64,000 nucleotides of DNA from positions 248,001 through 312,000 of the forward strand of contig MTSC01000028.1 in the NCBI GenBank assembly GCA_002368545.1, written 5' to 3'. The stretch comes from Ramichloridium luteum. Lineage: Eukaryota; Ascomycota; Dothideomycetes; Mycosphaerellales; Dissoconiaceae. The translations under genes were made by a program, and so were the position numbers. Position 1 is the first letter of the stretch. Each line of letters starts with the position of its first letter. Positions 1-10,269 of the stretch are shown here, one piece after another. The notes beneath the pieces were generated by a model. It did not search any database and had not been told where the DNA came from. It saw nothing but the letters and a program-made list of their open reading frames with translations.

Positions 1-368
1 TGAGAGGAAGTACTCGGGCCGAACACGCTTTGTGGGTGAACGGTGAGAAGCTCCACTTTCCTATCAAGGTATCCCTGTGAGATCGTAGCAGCTCGATGAG
101 TAGAAGCGCCGGACGAGTGCACCTTGTCTTGATTACCCGGGCTTGTGCTCAGGGAGATGCCAACTGTGCTTTCGATGTTTCCGAATGGAGTGACACCAAA
201 ATAATATTCATTGCCAGCGTTGTTGTCCTGTGTGATTGAATGATCGAGCTCATCGAATGCCTCCTGGAAAAGTGATGGGTTCGGACGTCCGCCACTTGCA
301 ATTTCCATTCTCCGCGTCGATAATGTTGTCAATGGTGGGTTCTCGTTGAGCAGACTGGCGATATTCAT
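1..368 (-). CDS. 5' end of an unrecognised gene, cut by the window edge
   Basis: A reading frame on the minus strand starts with ATG at 368-366 and stays open for 122 codons to the left edge, so only the N-terminus is present. I read the frame codon by codon and found no stop. The protein begins MNIASLLNE and continues hydrophilic, rich in Ser, Thr, Asn and Gly, with no signal peptide or membrane segment. Short N-termini of the 'M(D/N)IASLLN' type are common in fungal transcription factors, but no zinc finger or other DNA-binding domain is visible in this fragment, so that link is only a suggestion. A shorter overlapping frame (250-468, minus) is less likely because it stops early. Confidence 0.45.
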   Translation of the reverse strand, partial: MNIASLLNENPPLTTLSTRRMEIASGGRPNPSLFQEAFDELDHSITQDNNAGNEYYFGVTPFGNIESTVGISLSTSPGNQDKVHSSGASTHRAATISQGYLDRKVELLTVHPQSVFGPSTSS

Positions 369-2377
369 GGTTGCTAGCTGTGGCCGAAGATATTCGATCG
401 ATGAAGGAGTATAGGAAAGGTGACGTGGATATGAATGCGGTCGCTGGCATGAGGAGAGCATGCTCCAAGTGAAAAGAAGTGAGATATCACCTGACTGTGG
501 AATTACCTCTCGGTTCTGTTGTGTGTACTACCAGAGCACGTTCGCTGTGCGAGGTTGCAGTCGTCAAAGCAACATTACTTTGGCCTCAGTAAGCGCTGAT
601 GAGTGATCACCGACAGGTCATGGCCAAGAATTGAGCATACACGCCAGAGGGCCTGGATAGCAGGTCGAATATGCCGCAGACTGTGGGCTAACTACTTCCA
701 GGGAACGCAATCATAATATCGATCTGAGACCTCCATAAGAGCCTCCTTGTCGATAAGGGAGATCTTCGGCTTTCAACAGGAGCGTGATCGTGTTGTTCCA
801 AGCTCAAACCATATGAAGCCACCCCCCCTTTCCCCCGAGCCAAGGGCTGCTGGGCCACTTAGGATGCATTACCAACCTACCGGTACGCTCTATTCCTCTG
901 AGCGTATCGATTGTGCGGCGCACGTGATCTTGATCTTGCAAATTGCCTCATGGTAGCCCGACTAAAACACCAGCCCGGCGTCCCTGCACACGGCTCGCAC
1001 ACTTCTTGAACCCCTCTCATGGCTTTGCGAGCTGTTGAAATGTATTTTCAGATAGTCCCGCTCTCATACAACAGGCGTGCTATGTTTCAACCTTGGTCAT
1101 CCAGTACGTTGGGAAACCTGATGCCCCGGGGCTGCTTCATGCTTCCCGCAGCTCACGCCGAGCTGTGCTAGGAACGTTGAGTTGTTGCACATAATCCTGG
1201 GCGCCCCAGTGACGAGTTCGTGATCAGTGTCTTTGTTTGAATAATGCATAGCAGCCTCGCCATGTCACTGGCCGTTGTAAGCGCCCCAATCGCGAAGCCA
1301 GAGCCTCACTTGGCGCGGATGCTAGTGGTCAGTTGATGTAAGCCGACGCATCAGGGCCATGCGATTTCCATTGAGCAATGCTCAGGAAGGCGCCATTATG
1401 CTTCTGCTCCCTCAAAAAGCCAATGAAGGTGTCTGTGAGGACCATTCAGGAGAATTGCGTGGTGAGATGGTGCTCTATTACTCCCAAGCTCCTGGGCGAA
1501 GTGTTTGTGTTGGTTTGTTGGAGAGTGAGTTCTGCCATGATTTCTTGTTGTAGCTTCCCGGCCATCTGTTGTATTCCGCTATTCAGCCAAAGTTTGGGTT
1601 TGTGTATAAGGTTGCACAAAGATCTGGAGCGCGTCGGAATCCGGCATGTCGTGGTTGACCACAGACGCAAGGGTCTTTAGATCGCTTCACTCAAGAACTG
1701 TATATTGTGATATGGTAGCTCGCTTCAGTCAGAGGCGGGATTGGCACACAATCACTCTGCTATAGTCCCCTCTTGAGGTGACACAAGCTCAAACGTGAGA
1801 TACCTCCTCTTCAATGTTTCATGTGATCATATGAGTGTGAGCGAGCTGACCGCCTTATACGAATTCAGCTGGAGCATTGAGTGCATCAAGAGAGATTCGT
1901 TCAAGTTGCGTATATCCAAGGCGCTATAAAAGCATCGCGTGAGTGTTCTGGCCGCCCGCCTGAAGCTTGCGGCTTTCTTATAATAAATCTCCGACCACGG
2001 GCTTTAAATCCGCTGGAATCATCGCCGGTTCAACAAAATAGGGCTGTAGTTGTCCTACACATAGTCATATTGTTGATCGGAAACGTTTGATGTATCTTGC
2101 TGCCTTTATCTCCACTAATCGACACTTTGAAGCGAGAGGTTGCGTGCGACGAACAAGTCTTATCGGCAATTTGGTACCAGCAATGAATCGACCGTGCATC
2201 TCATTTAGCGCCTCAGATTGCGAATTACCTAGCTATGACTAAGGGTAGCCTTCGCCTAGGTACCTATGAATTTCCACAAAACATCATAACGTAAGTACCA
2301 TTGCTTTCCAACTTAGTGGCCATCGATGCAACTTCAAAATGCTTACATTGAATCCCTCTATCTCTGGACCAATACAT
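369..2377. other. Intergenic, no supported gene
   Basis: About 2 kb between the left-edge gene and the end of the GH55 gene. It holds only short open frames (up to about 100 codons) on both strands, none with recognisable domains, a signal peptide or plausible splice partners. I see no tRNA-like or repeated sequence. The part next to position 369 should contain the promoter of the left-edge gene. Confidence 0.5.
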
Positions 2378-4636
2378 TCAGGCGCCGCTGGTGTAGTTAG
2401 CGACAAGTGTACCATCGAAGCCTGTCCATCCTCCCTTATAGTATTGCAAATCGCCAAAAGCTTTTCCGTCGGGAAGGCGCATGACGTCGTCAGAGTAACT
2501 CGCGCACAGGCCGTACGAGGCTGAGTTTCCGGGCAGCGCGGAGATCACATTCATGAATTGCTGATTGATGCCATTCGGGTTGTCGCTGGTTATCTTGTCG
2601 GCGTCGATGTGGAAATGCCAGCTCGCAGAAGCGTACGAGAGAATGTTGCTGCTGGCCTGGTTGGACCAGTATTGCGCAGCGGTCTTCCGGCACGATCTGT
2701 CTCCACCGTCACACCAGGAGAAGTCCGGATCGGCGGAATCGGCGGTCCAGGGGGAGGGGACTTCGCCACTCTGGTAGTAGTTGGTCTCGCTCTGGAAGAA
2801 GCTCATGAAAACATTCGATGCGCCGTTGTAGGCGAGGTTGTAAAGCCACCAGTGCTCGGAGGCCATACCGGCAAGCCAGGTGGCTTTCGTGGACTCAATG
2901 AGAACGCCGCCCTTGGCCGCGTAGCCATTCGGAGCACCTTGGGGTAGGGACACCCCATCCGTTGTATGGTCGGCGACCCAAGCCCACACGTTGTCGATGT
3001 ATGCGGATGACGTCTTGGTCAGGTGCAGTCCAGTGTATGCCGCCTGGCAATCCCCACCGCTGCAGTCGAGCGGCGAAGCAGGAGTACCTCCGACAGTAAC
3101 GATGCTATTGTGAATTGAAACATCGCCAGGGTTGTTGCCGGCCATGTTTACTTGGACAATGATAGCCCCAGCAAGCTCCTCGGCGACTGTGAAGTGAAGA
3201 TCTTGCAGTTGGGCGACGCCCACATCGCCTTCATTGCCAATCTGGACAATCGGTGCAGGGTTAGACGCATCTGTGAATTGAGAACCGCGACCACTAATGG
3301 TCGACCAGCCATTGCCCACAAGCTTGGTGCCGACGGGAATGAGAATTGTCTGCTCCGTGACATACACGCCGAAAGGCAGGAATGCGATCTTGTTGTTGCT
3401 GGCCGCGTAGTTGATGGCAGACTGAAGCGCAGGTCCATCGTTCGTCCTACCATCACCCAGTGGCTGTACACCGCCGTTCTGGTTGGCATTCTTAAGATTG
3501 ACGACATCAGAGACTTGCGTGTTAACATATTGATCCGCTGAAGAGACGGGATAGAAGTTGTTCGAACCGGTTGCCAAGGCTGAGGGCCGGTTAAGCGGCT
3601 GCACGTTATTGTTCGTCTGATAGACCGGATCGGCACCGTAGGTGTTGCCAAAGACGTAGGTACCCGTATTGGTAGCATGGGGCACTTTAATCTGACCGTC
3701 GACAATCACAACATCGCTGCTCTCTTGCATGTTGTCGAAAACAATGTTCTCAACCATGAGGTTCGGATATTTGAAGTACGAGGTGCAAAAGTTTCCTGAG
3801 TTGGTAACGGTAGCGTCGACGATAGACAGCCAAGCCTCCAGGCCGTCCTTCAATACTACCGGGAAACCAACTGTGTCGTAGCTTGAGTGGAAAATGTTGA
3901 CGACAAATCCGCTGCTGACATAAAGACCAGTTGTACATTTGTTGAAAGTGATATTCTTGTACGTAGTCTGTTGGTTGCCGTTGTGGTTGATGCCGATGTG
4001 GCCGTAGTTCACCGTCACGTCGCCGACCTGGACAGTCGATCCTTGAGCGACCGCGATGCCAGTGTGGGCGTCCTTAGGCAGGTTGATGACTACATTGACA
4101 AGGGCAGAGTTCTGAGCAACCCGCCACGAGAGAGCAGTGAAATCGGAGGTACCAGCAAGAGCAGTAGTATCCAGAATGACATTCTTGATCTGGGTGGAGA
4201 ATTTCAATTCGCCTTGACAGTCGCTATCAGAGAGGTCGCAGCCGCCTTGAATGAGCTGATTGCCGCTGAAACCAGATGAGGCTTTGATGGTTGGAGGGTT
4301 GACGGCATCGCCGATCAGAACAGTGTCAGTGTCGAGAGGCAAGGTGTTCGAGAGCTCGTACGTTCCCGGAGCGATGTATATGACTCGTGGCTGAGAGATC
4401 AAACCATCGCTATCGCTCCGACCCGAAGAGACGGCGTTGCTCAATGAGCCAGCATCCGATACGGAGAAATAGACTTGATAGCCATCTCCTCCGAACGGAG
4501 CATAGTCTATCCAAGAGGAGTTGGAGTAATCGATATTGGCGTACCACCAGTCTGACGTGGCCCTTTTAACTGGCTCAGCCAAGGGTGCCGCGGCCACAAG
4601 GCCCGCAAAGAGGGTAAAAGAGACAAACGAACGCAT
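2378..4636 (-). CDS. Secreted GH55 exo-beta-1,3-glucanase
   Basis: Single exon, 752 aa, the usual length of fungal GH55 enzymes, which release glucose from beta-1,3-glucan outside the cell. The N-terminus is a signal peptide (about residues 1-17, cut after a VAAA stretch), followed by a Kex2-type Lys24-Arg25 pair, so a short propeptide is likely. The body shows two pectate-lyase-like beta-helix halves: one begins near residue 75 (stretch 'VIYIAPGTY') and the second near residue 385 with the typical 'GDGRTNDGPALQSAI' and 'AFLPFGVY' segments. Glu594, in an ASEHWWLY motif, sits where GH55 enzymes carry the proposed catalytic acid. It is transcribed away from the chitinase gene on the plus strand. 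A glucan-binding but inactive member cannot be excluded, though the key motif is intact. Confidence 0.9.
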   Translation of the reverse strand: MRSFVSFTLFAGLVAAAPLAEPVKRATSDWWYANIDYSNSSWIDYAPFGGDGYQVYFSVSDAGSLSNAVSSGRSDSDGLISQPRVIYIAPGTYELSNTLPLDTDTVLIGDAVNPPTIKASSGFSGNQLIQGGCDLSDSDCQGELKFSTQIKNVILDTTALAGTSDFTALSWRVAQNSALVNVVINLPKDAHTGIAVAQGSTVQVGDVTVNYGHIGINHNGNQQTTYKNITFNKCTTGLYVSSGFVVNIFHSSYDTVGFPVVLKDGLEAWLSIVDATVTNSGNFCTSYFKYPNLMVENIVFDNMQESSDVVIVDGQIKVPHATNTGTYVFGNTYGADPVYQTNNNVQPLNRPSALATGSNNFYPVSSADQYVNTQVSDVVNLKNANQNGGVQPLGDGRTNDGPALQSAINYAASNNKIAFLPFGVYVTEQTILIPVGTKLVGNGWSTISGRGSQFTDASNPAPIVQIGNEGDVGVAQLQDLHFTVAEELAGAIIVQVNMAGNNPGDVSIHNSIVTVGGTPASPLDCSGGDCQAAYTGLHLTKTSSAYIDNVWAWVADHTTDGVSLPQGAPNGYAAKGGVLIESTKATWLAGMASEHWWLYNLAYNGASNVFMSFFQSETNYYQSGEVPSPWTADSADPDFSWCDGGDRSCRKTAAQYWSNQASSNILSYASASWHFHIDADKITSDNPNGINQQFMNVISALPGNSASYGLCASYSDDVMRLPDGKAFGDLQYYKGGWTGFDGTLVANYTSGA

Positions 4637-4729
4637 CCTCAGTGATCTGATGGCAGAAGCGCCAATTTTTTGGAAGTTGATCTCGAGGCTTGGTCTGTTT
4701 GAGATTGTGTTGAGGATGTCCTTCTGATG

Positions 4730-4737
4730 ATATATAT
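4730..4737 (-). promoter_or_regulatory. TATA-like box upstream of the GH55 gene
   Basis: An ATATATAT stretch lies about 95 nt upstream of the GH55 start codon, read on the minus strand. The spacing is reasonable for a fungal core promoter, but this is only a sequence match. Confidence 0.3.
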
Positions 4738-6660
4738 CTTCTCGCTGCCATGTGCTTCACGTGTGCCCTTGCGTGGGTTCTCACAATGACGTCTACCCAC
4801 GGATGTCTTCCGTAGTAGAAGGTCACATTCTTTCAGTTCACGGAAGCACAGAGCCGAGTACCCATCTTCAGGCATACTCTTTTTGGCAAGTTTCAACGAG
4901 CTGGAAGAGGGGCGATATGCTAGTTACTGCTTCGGGCAGTTCACTCTTTTCAGCACCGCGGCAGGCCAGAGAAGCAATGCACATCCTGATTGGCGAATCA
5001 CCTTAGGGCGAAGAGAGAGAGAAGATAGGGCATACTTATCAAACGGCGTATACGCTGTACAAAGACCGACCTGGAGGAGGAGCGCGCTAAATGGCCGAAG
5101 TAGCCGAAAGGAGCAATGGGTGACACGCTGCCCACGTGTGCTCAGCTAATTTATTGGCGTGATTCTTGTGCAGCCGGAGTGTTGATCGCCGTGGGATTAG
5201 CCTCTGTTACCCTATGTGTATGGGAGGGTGAGGTCATTGCGAAGTGTTGATTCGGAGAAATGGGCCTGAATCGTGTCAGCGGCATGCATGGAAACTAGCG
5301 CTATTTCTTAGCAGGGTATGAACATTTCGGGGGCTGAAGTCGATGACTTCCGTGTAGAGTTTGTCGCAAGACGCACAAGCGACGATCTGGCGTCAGGCCA
5401 ACATCGGAACCCGTTTCCAGTTTTGTCCATCAAGGACGAGAATATTTTCAGGCGCGACAGGATCGACGTGATGACCCTCATGGCTCGAATACAGAACCGG
5501 GCATGCGATCGAAGCCAGGCCGCAAACATTCTTCCGAAGCGTGCTCCACATCGTCGTGATCCAGTGCTACCCGGATGGACATCGACCGATGGAGCGACAC
5601 TTGTCGGCGCTTGGTGGACCTCATTGGAGGCATCGGGTTACAGCCGCCAGTTTGGTATATTCATGGACGACGTAAGTGGAGACCTTAAGCGTGCGTTAAG
5701 GCTCGAAACTCATCGGGTCCGGCAAGTTCGTGGAGCCAGCGTGGCAGTTGATGAAGGAACACGAAGCTTGAGTGCGATAAAGCAGGCGGGAGGCGTGCTC
5801 GATGATCGCCGCGGTGCTGCCTCATTGCGTTAGTTGGCTGCGGCGGGCCTTTCTTATTAGCCCGGCTTGGAGGGGGCGCCGCGAGGGCATTGGGCTGGTC
5901 GCTCGTCAGCCGCACCGCCGTGGTCGTGTACCTGATCAGCGCCCGCATGTCCGATCCGCACAGCCCAAAGGATTCGTTTCCCTCGCGACTTTTCCTCGTG
6001 CTATGCCACGTTTGCATCTTCAGCACGTTGCTCCCCCGCATGCTCCATTGGACTCAATCGCCGCAGGTACACCTTGATGAGCGCGTCAGGTGCTAGAAAT
6101 GAGCCCAGTGTTCTCGTCTTGCCGCGCTGCAGACCAGACCAGCCTAGTATCGCTGGTTTCCGCCGATCGCAGACCTTCCATACATGGCGTGGTAACCATG
6201 TGTGACACAATATCACCTCGTGGGTCGATCTCACTCTCAAACGGTAACTCAACCGGGATGCCTATCCGGGTAGGAAGTCGCGCCAATCAGTCTACAACAC
6301 AGCACTTCGTGACAGACGCTATGCAATACCACGTGCATGTTCGGTCTACCTGGGCTGTGATTCAACCTCACGCATACACCGTCGCCCCTCGCTCCCCGTC
6401 TGTTCAGCTCAATCATGCATGGAACGAAGTTGTTGAGAAATTCTGCCCGGTCGATCCAGCAATTCCGGCTTGGTCCTCCGAGGCATTTTGAATGCAACCC
6501 TGACTTCAAGAGCGACAGTGCCATTGCGGTCTAGTGACACCCCTCGCCTCCATTACAAACTATTCGGTTACATCACGATGGCTCCGGCTTGCATGTACCA
6601 TCAGAGCAGAGCTGAAGCCCAACGATCAATATTCGTGGGGGTGTTGATTTGAGCGCGAGA
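4738..6660. other. Shared upstream region of the GH55/GH18 divergent pair
   Basis: Roughly 1.9 kb between two divergently transcribed hydrolase genes. Several frames of 60-170 codons overlap each other on both strands (the longest is 5318-5833, plus), but none shows a domain, signal peptide or credible splicing. I treat the stretch as promoter sequence, possibly with gene remnants. Confidence 0.45.
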
Positions 6661-6666
6661 GCATGA

Positions 6667-6674
6667 TATAAAAT
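6667..6674 (+). promoter_or_regulatory. TATA box of the chitinase gene
   Basis: TATAAAAT lies 87 nt before the chitinase ATG, a good match to a eukaryotic TATA box at a plausible distance. Strong TATA boxes are usual for inducible genes for secreted enzymes. Confidence 0.45.
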
Positions 6675-6760
6675 GGACGAGAGTTGCAACTATCTCAGGG
6701 ACTCGGCAGAAAACTTTGATCAGTCTTCCATTTTCTACAGACTCTTTTCTCCTCATAACA

Positions 6761-7818
6761 ATGCATATTTCCTCCAAACTCGCGCTCGCTGTGGCAGCAG
6801 TGCCTTTGGCTTCGGCAGGTGTCATCAGACGGGCCAATGGCTACGAGAACGCTCTCTACTGGGTAAGAATTCCTCATGATGAACAATTTGCATCACAAGC
6901 TGAGGAATTTATCGTCAGGGTGCCGGTAACAACCAGGGAACCCTTGCAGACCACTGTGCTTCTGGACAGGGTGTCGATATTGTCATTCTTGCCTTCCTTG
7001 CCAACTTTGGCAACGGTGCCTATCCCAACGGCGGCTTTGGCGACTGCTCAATCAACGCCGACCAGAGCTACTCCAGCGAATGTGCCCAAGTAGCCAAAGA
7101 TATTCAGACGTGCAAGGACAACGGCATCAAGGTCTTCGTCAGCATCGGCGGCGCCGACAGCAACTGGGGCATCAACGGCGACGGTGACGCCAAGGGTATC
7201 GCCTACTCGCTGTGGAACAGCTACGCCAACCCGTCGGCGGTCGCCGCGAACACTCCGCGCCCGTTCGGTGATGTCTTCATCGATGGCTGGGACTTTGACA
7301 TCGAGTCCCAGGGCGGCGACAGCTACAAGTACCTAGGCACGCTGGTCAACACTCTGCGTGGCTACTTCTCCAGCGACTCCGGCAACAAGTACTACATCGG
7401 CGGTGCGCCGCAGTGCCCGCTACCCGAGGAGAACATGGGCCTCGCCATGTCGCAGGCTCAGTTCGACTACCTCTGGGTCCAGTTCTACAACAACAACTGC
7501 GCCGCCAACGACCTGTTCGAGGACTCGAACAACAACCCCGACGGCGCTGCTTCCTACAACCTGGGCGATTGGCCGAGCTACCTGAGCGGTGGTGCCTCGG
7601 CTGATGCCAAGTTGCTGACCGGTCTGCCGGGCGCGCCTGACGCTGCTGCCTCGTTCGACTACGTTGATCCGAGCAACCTCAAGTCGCTCGTCTCGCAGTC
7701 CAAGGGCGTTGCGAATTGGGGCGGTATCATGGTATACGATGCCGGTGCCAGCAATGAGATCAATGACAACGGCAAGAACTATGCTCAACTTACCAAGGCT
7801 GCGCTCAACAGTGCGTAG
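6761..7818 (+). CDS. Secreted class III chitinase, GH18
   Basis: Two exons, 6761-6862 and 6919-7818, joined across a 56-nt intron (GTAAGA..TCAG). Splicing restores the family sequence '..ENALYWGAGNNQGTLADHC..'. The product of 333 aa hydrolyses chitin outside the cell. It has a signal peptide (about residues 1-19) and an Arg-Arg pair at 23-24 that may be a processing site. The GH18 active-site motif DxxDxDxE is complete as DGWDFDIE at residues 156-163, with Glu163 the catalytic acid; an upstream 'KVFVSIGG' segment is the SxGG strand. There is no chitin-binding module, Ser/Thr linker or GPI signal, so it is the short plant/fungal-type form. Its divergent neighbour is a beta-1,3-glucanase, which fits joint wall degradation during autolysis, mycoparasitism or feeding. 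Confidence 0.92.
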
Positions 7819-8155
7819 ATAAAGACAGGTTATACTTTATCAGTTTCGTATTCCCTTATACATTGCGATTCCTCGATAGTTCGTTCAATTCAAAATACCT
7901 GTACATAATCAATCATCTGATTTTGAACTGGTTCTCGCTGCGAATGTTTATATTGCAATTTGTTGTTTAAAGGGGATCGATATAGCGTTAACGTAAACCA
8001 GGAACTCGCGTTATTCAACACGAAGACGACGGAGTCCTTTCTATTTACCTATTGCAATGTTAATCATGTCCTTCACGATCGTCGCTCGATTGAGGGCTAT
8101 ACAGCGATGCTGTAAGATGTATCATTTCGCATGAGAAAAATGTATTAAAATCGCA

Positions 8156-8182
8156 TGTTGTATGTTATTCTGTCATACAACA
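8156..8182. repeat. Perfect 9-bp inverted repeat with 9-nt loop
   Basis: TGTTGTATG at 8156-8164 pairs with CATACAACA at 8174-8182. It lies in the 660-bp gap between the chitinase stop and the phosphatase start, a gap that otherwise holds no gene I can see. A role in 3'-end formation is possible but unproven. Confidence 0.4.
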
Positions 8183-8479
8183 AGAGCGAACCCGCGGTAT
8201 GCACCCGCGTTCATTGATTGAGGATAACCCTAAGCAATTCAGCCTTGAAGCCATGACGACGTCATAAGGGTTTCGACCATGCTCTTGAATCCCACTTGCC
8301 TTCAAATAAACCACTATTCCCTGTTCTGTTTGATGAACTACACAGCCTCTGACCTCTCGGTGACATACGCATACAATTTAGGTGGTCAGAGGTAATACAA
8401 ATATGGATGCGCAGCGCAGCTAAAGTTTCGCCGTTCAGATCACTCCCAGCAGCCGTGTAAGGGCTGAACTTCCGCTGCC

Positions 8480-10123
8480 ATGGATATCCTCCGCCAGATT
8501 GTGGCCAGCCCGCGCTCGCGACACCCAGAAGCGGGCCTCGACCTGTGCTACGTGACCGACTTCATCATCGCGACCTCCGGACCGAGTGCGACCTACCCGC
8601 AGGTCGCCTACCGCAACCCGCTCAAGGACCTCGTCAAATTTCTTGACGCCAAACATGGCGCCGAATGGGCCATCTGGGAATTTCGTGCGGAAGGCACCGG
8701 CTACCCAGACTCAGAGGTCTATAATCGCATTCGGCATTATCCCTGGCCAGACCATCATCCTCCGCCGTTCGCGTTGGTTCCGTTGATCATGGCCTCGATG
8801 CGGAACTGGTTACGGGAAGAGACGACGAGCGGCCAGAAGCGCGTGGCGGTGGTCCACTGCAAGGCGGGAAAAGGCCGCAGCGGGACGGTCAGCTGCAGTT
8901 ATCTGATCAGTGAAGAGGGATGGACGGCGGAGGATGCGATGGCGCGCTTCACAGAGCGACGTATGCGGCCTGGCTTTGGCGCAGGCATCAGCATTCCGAG
9001 TCAATTGAGATGGATCAGTTACGTGGATAGATGGACGAAGCACGGAAAGCTCTACGCGGAGCGACCTGTCGAGATCGTAGAGCTCCACGTTTGGGGCTTG
9101 CGTGACGGCGTCAAGATCGCAATCGAAGGATATGTGGACGAAGGGAAGGTGATCAAGGCGTTCCACACGTTCCAGAAGTCGGAACGAGAAATCATTCGAG
9201 GTGCTATCAGCACCTCGACAGGCTTCTCCGATGTTGCGACTGAGGTTATGCAAGTTATGGGCGGGAAGCACAAGAAGGAGGCTGACGCCGAGAAGGCCGT
9301 GAAAGAGGCTGAGAAAGCGAACCAGGATCCAAACAAAGACGAGGCACCTGGCGGCGATGTCATCTTCCGTCCCTCCTCAAGAGTCATTCTACCGTCGAGC
9401 GATGTCAACATCGATTTCGAGCGACGCAATATGTCAAAGTACGGCGGCTTTACCATGGTGACTTCAGTCGCCCACGTGTGGTTTAACACCTTCTTCGAAG
9501 GCAACGGACCGGAACAGCAAGGAAAGGCGAACGACTCAGGAGTATTCAACATCGACTTCGACGCGATGGATGGCATTAAGGGCAGTAGCCGCAAAGGCAC
9601 TCGATGTTTCGACAAGCTGTCGGTGGTATGGAAGGTCGCGAAACCCGAGGTTACCGTCATCACGGAGCCTAAGGAGGGCGAGCCAGTCGCCGATGCGCGA
9701 CCGGCCGACTGGAAAGGAAATGATCAGCACTCAGAAGACGCCGAGAAGAAGCTTGGTCTGCGCGAGGAGACCACCGAGAGCGCGGAAATCAGCCGGGCCA
9801 ACAGCCTGGTGGAGTCCAAAGGTGATGAGCCCAAGGTTCCCGCCGAGAGAGAAGGCGTAAAAAGCCATGGACCGAATGGAGAAAGCTTGACGCCAGTCGG
9901 CCCTGGTCCGCCGACAGACAATGAGTCGTCGGGACCGTCGAAGAGTTTACTGTCGAAGCTAATCCCTGGAAGCGACGGTGCGGAAGAAAAGCCAACAGAA
10001 GATGCTCAGCTCGCAACAAAGACCGAAGAACTACATATCAGGCCCGCTTCAGAATTGAAAGACCACCAAAACAGCAAAGTGGGCACCATCAAGCTTTTTG
10101 ATCACGTCGAGTCAAGCTCCTGA
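8480..10123 (+). CDS. TEP1: PTEN-type phosphoinositide 3-phosphatase
   Basis: Single exon, 547 aa. It is related to human PTEN, yeast Tep1 and fission yeast Ptn1, which remove the 3-phosphate of PtdIns(3,4,5)P3 at membranes. The phosphatase domain covers about residues 10-185. The P-loop HCKAGKGRSG is at 126-135, with nucleophile Cys127, Arg133 and both lysines (128, 131) that give PTEN its preference for acidic inositol lipids; the 'YPWPDHHPP' segment supplies the general-acid Asp91. A C2-like region follows (about 195-400), interrupted by a charged insertion rich in Lys, Glu and Ala near residue 260. The last 140 residues are low-complexity and charged. The N-terminus aligns with PTEN from its first helix, so the start at 8480 looks right. 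It converges with the dehydrogenase gene 146 bp downstream. Confidence 0.88.
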   Translation: MDILRQIVASPRSRHPEAGLDLCYVTDFIIATSGPSATYPQVAYRNPLKDLVKFLDAKHGAEWAIWEFRAEGTGYPDSEVYNRIRHYPWPDHHPPPFALVPLIMASMRNWLREETTSGQKRVAVVHCKAGKGRSGTVSCSYLISEEGWTAEDAMARFTERRMRPGFGAGISIPSQLRWISYVDRWTKHGKLYAERPVEIVELHVWGLRDGVKIAIEGYVDEGKVIKAFHTFQKSEREIIRGAISTSTGFSDVATEVMQVMGGKHKKEADAEKAVKEAEKANQDPNKDEAPGGDVIFRPSSRVILPSSDVNIDFERRNMSKYGGFTMVTSVAHVWFNTFFEGNGPEQQGKANDSGVFNIDFDAMDGIKGSSRKGTRCFDKLSVVWKVAKPEVTVITEPKEGEPVADARPADWKGNDQHSEDAEKKLGLREETTESAEISRANSLVESKGDEPKVPAEREGVKSHGPNGESLTPVGPGPPTDNESSGPSKSLLSKLIPGSDGAEEKPTEDAQLATKTEELHIRPASELKDHQNSKVGTIKLFDHVESSS

Positions 10124-10269
10124 ATGTGAATCGCGGATCGGCGGCTCTGAGAAATTAGCGCGGCGTCCAGTGGCGGTCGTCCTGACAAACGCATGCTCCA
10201 TGTCAAAGAGGGGGTTCAGGTTGCAACATAAGGCTCATTAAGCATTATTTTTACATTATTCTAACGAGA

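Noticed and set aside
2558..4279. Plus-strand frames of up to 130 codons inside the GH55 gene
   Set aside because: They are antisense shadows of a long, well-conserved coding exon, with no domain of their own.
5318..5833. 171-codon plus-strand frame between the GH55 and chitinase genes
   Set aside because: No recognisable domain, signal or splice pattern, and frames of similar size overlap it on the other strand. It might be a remnant but cannot be supported.
9052..9663. 203-codon minus-strand frame within the PTEN-type gene
   Set aside because: Antisense to conserved phosphatase/C2 sequence; a GC-rich shadow.
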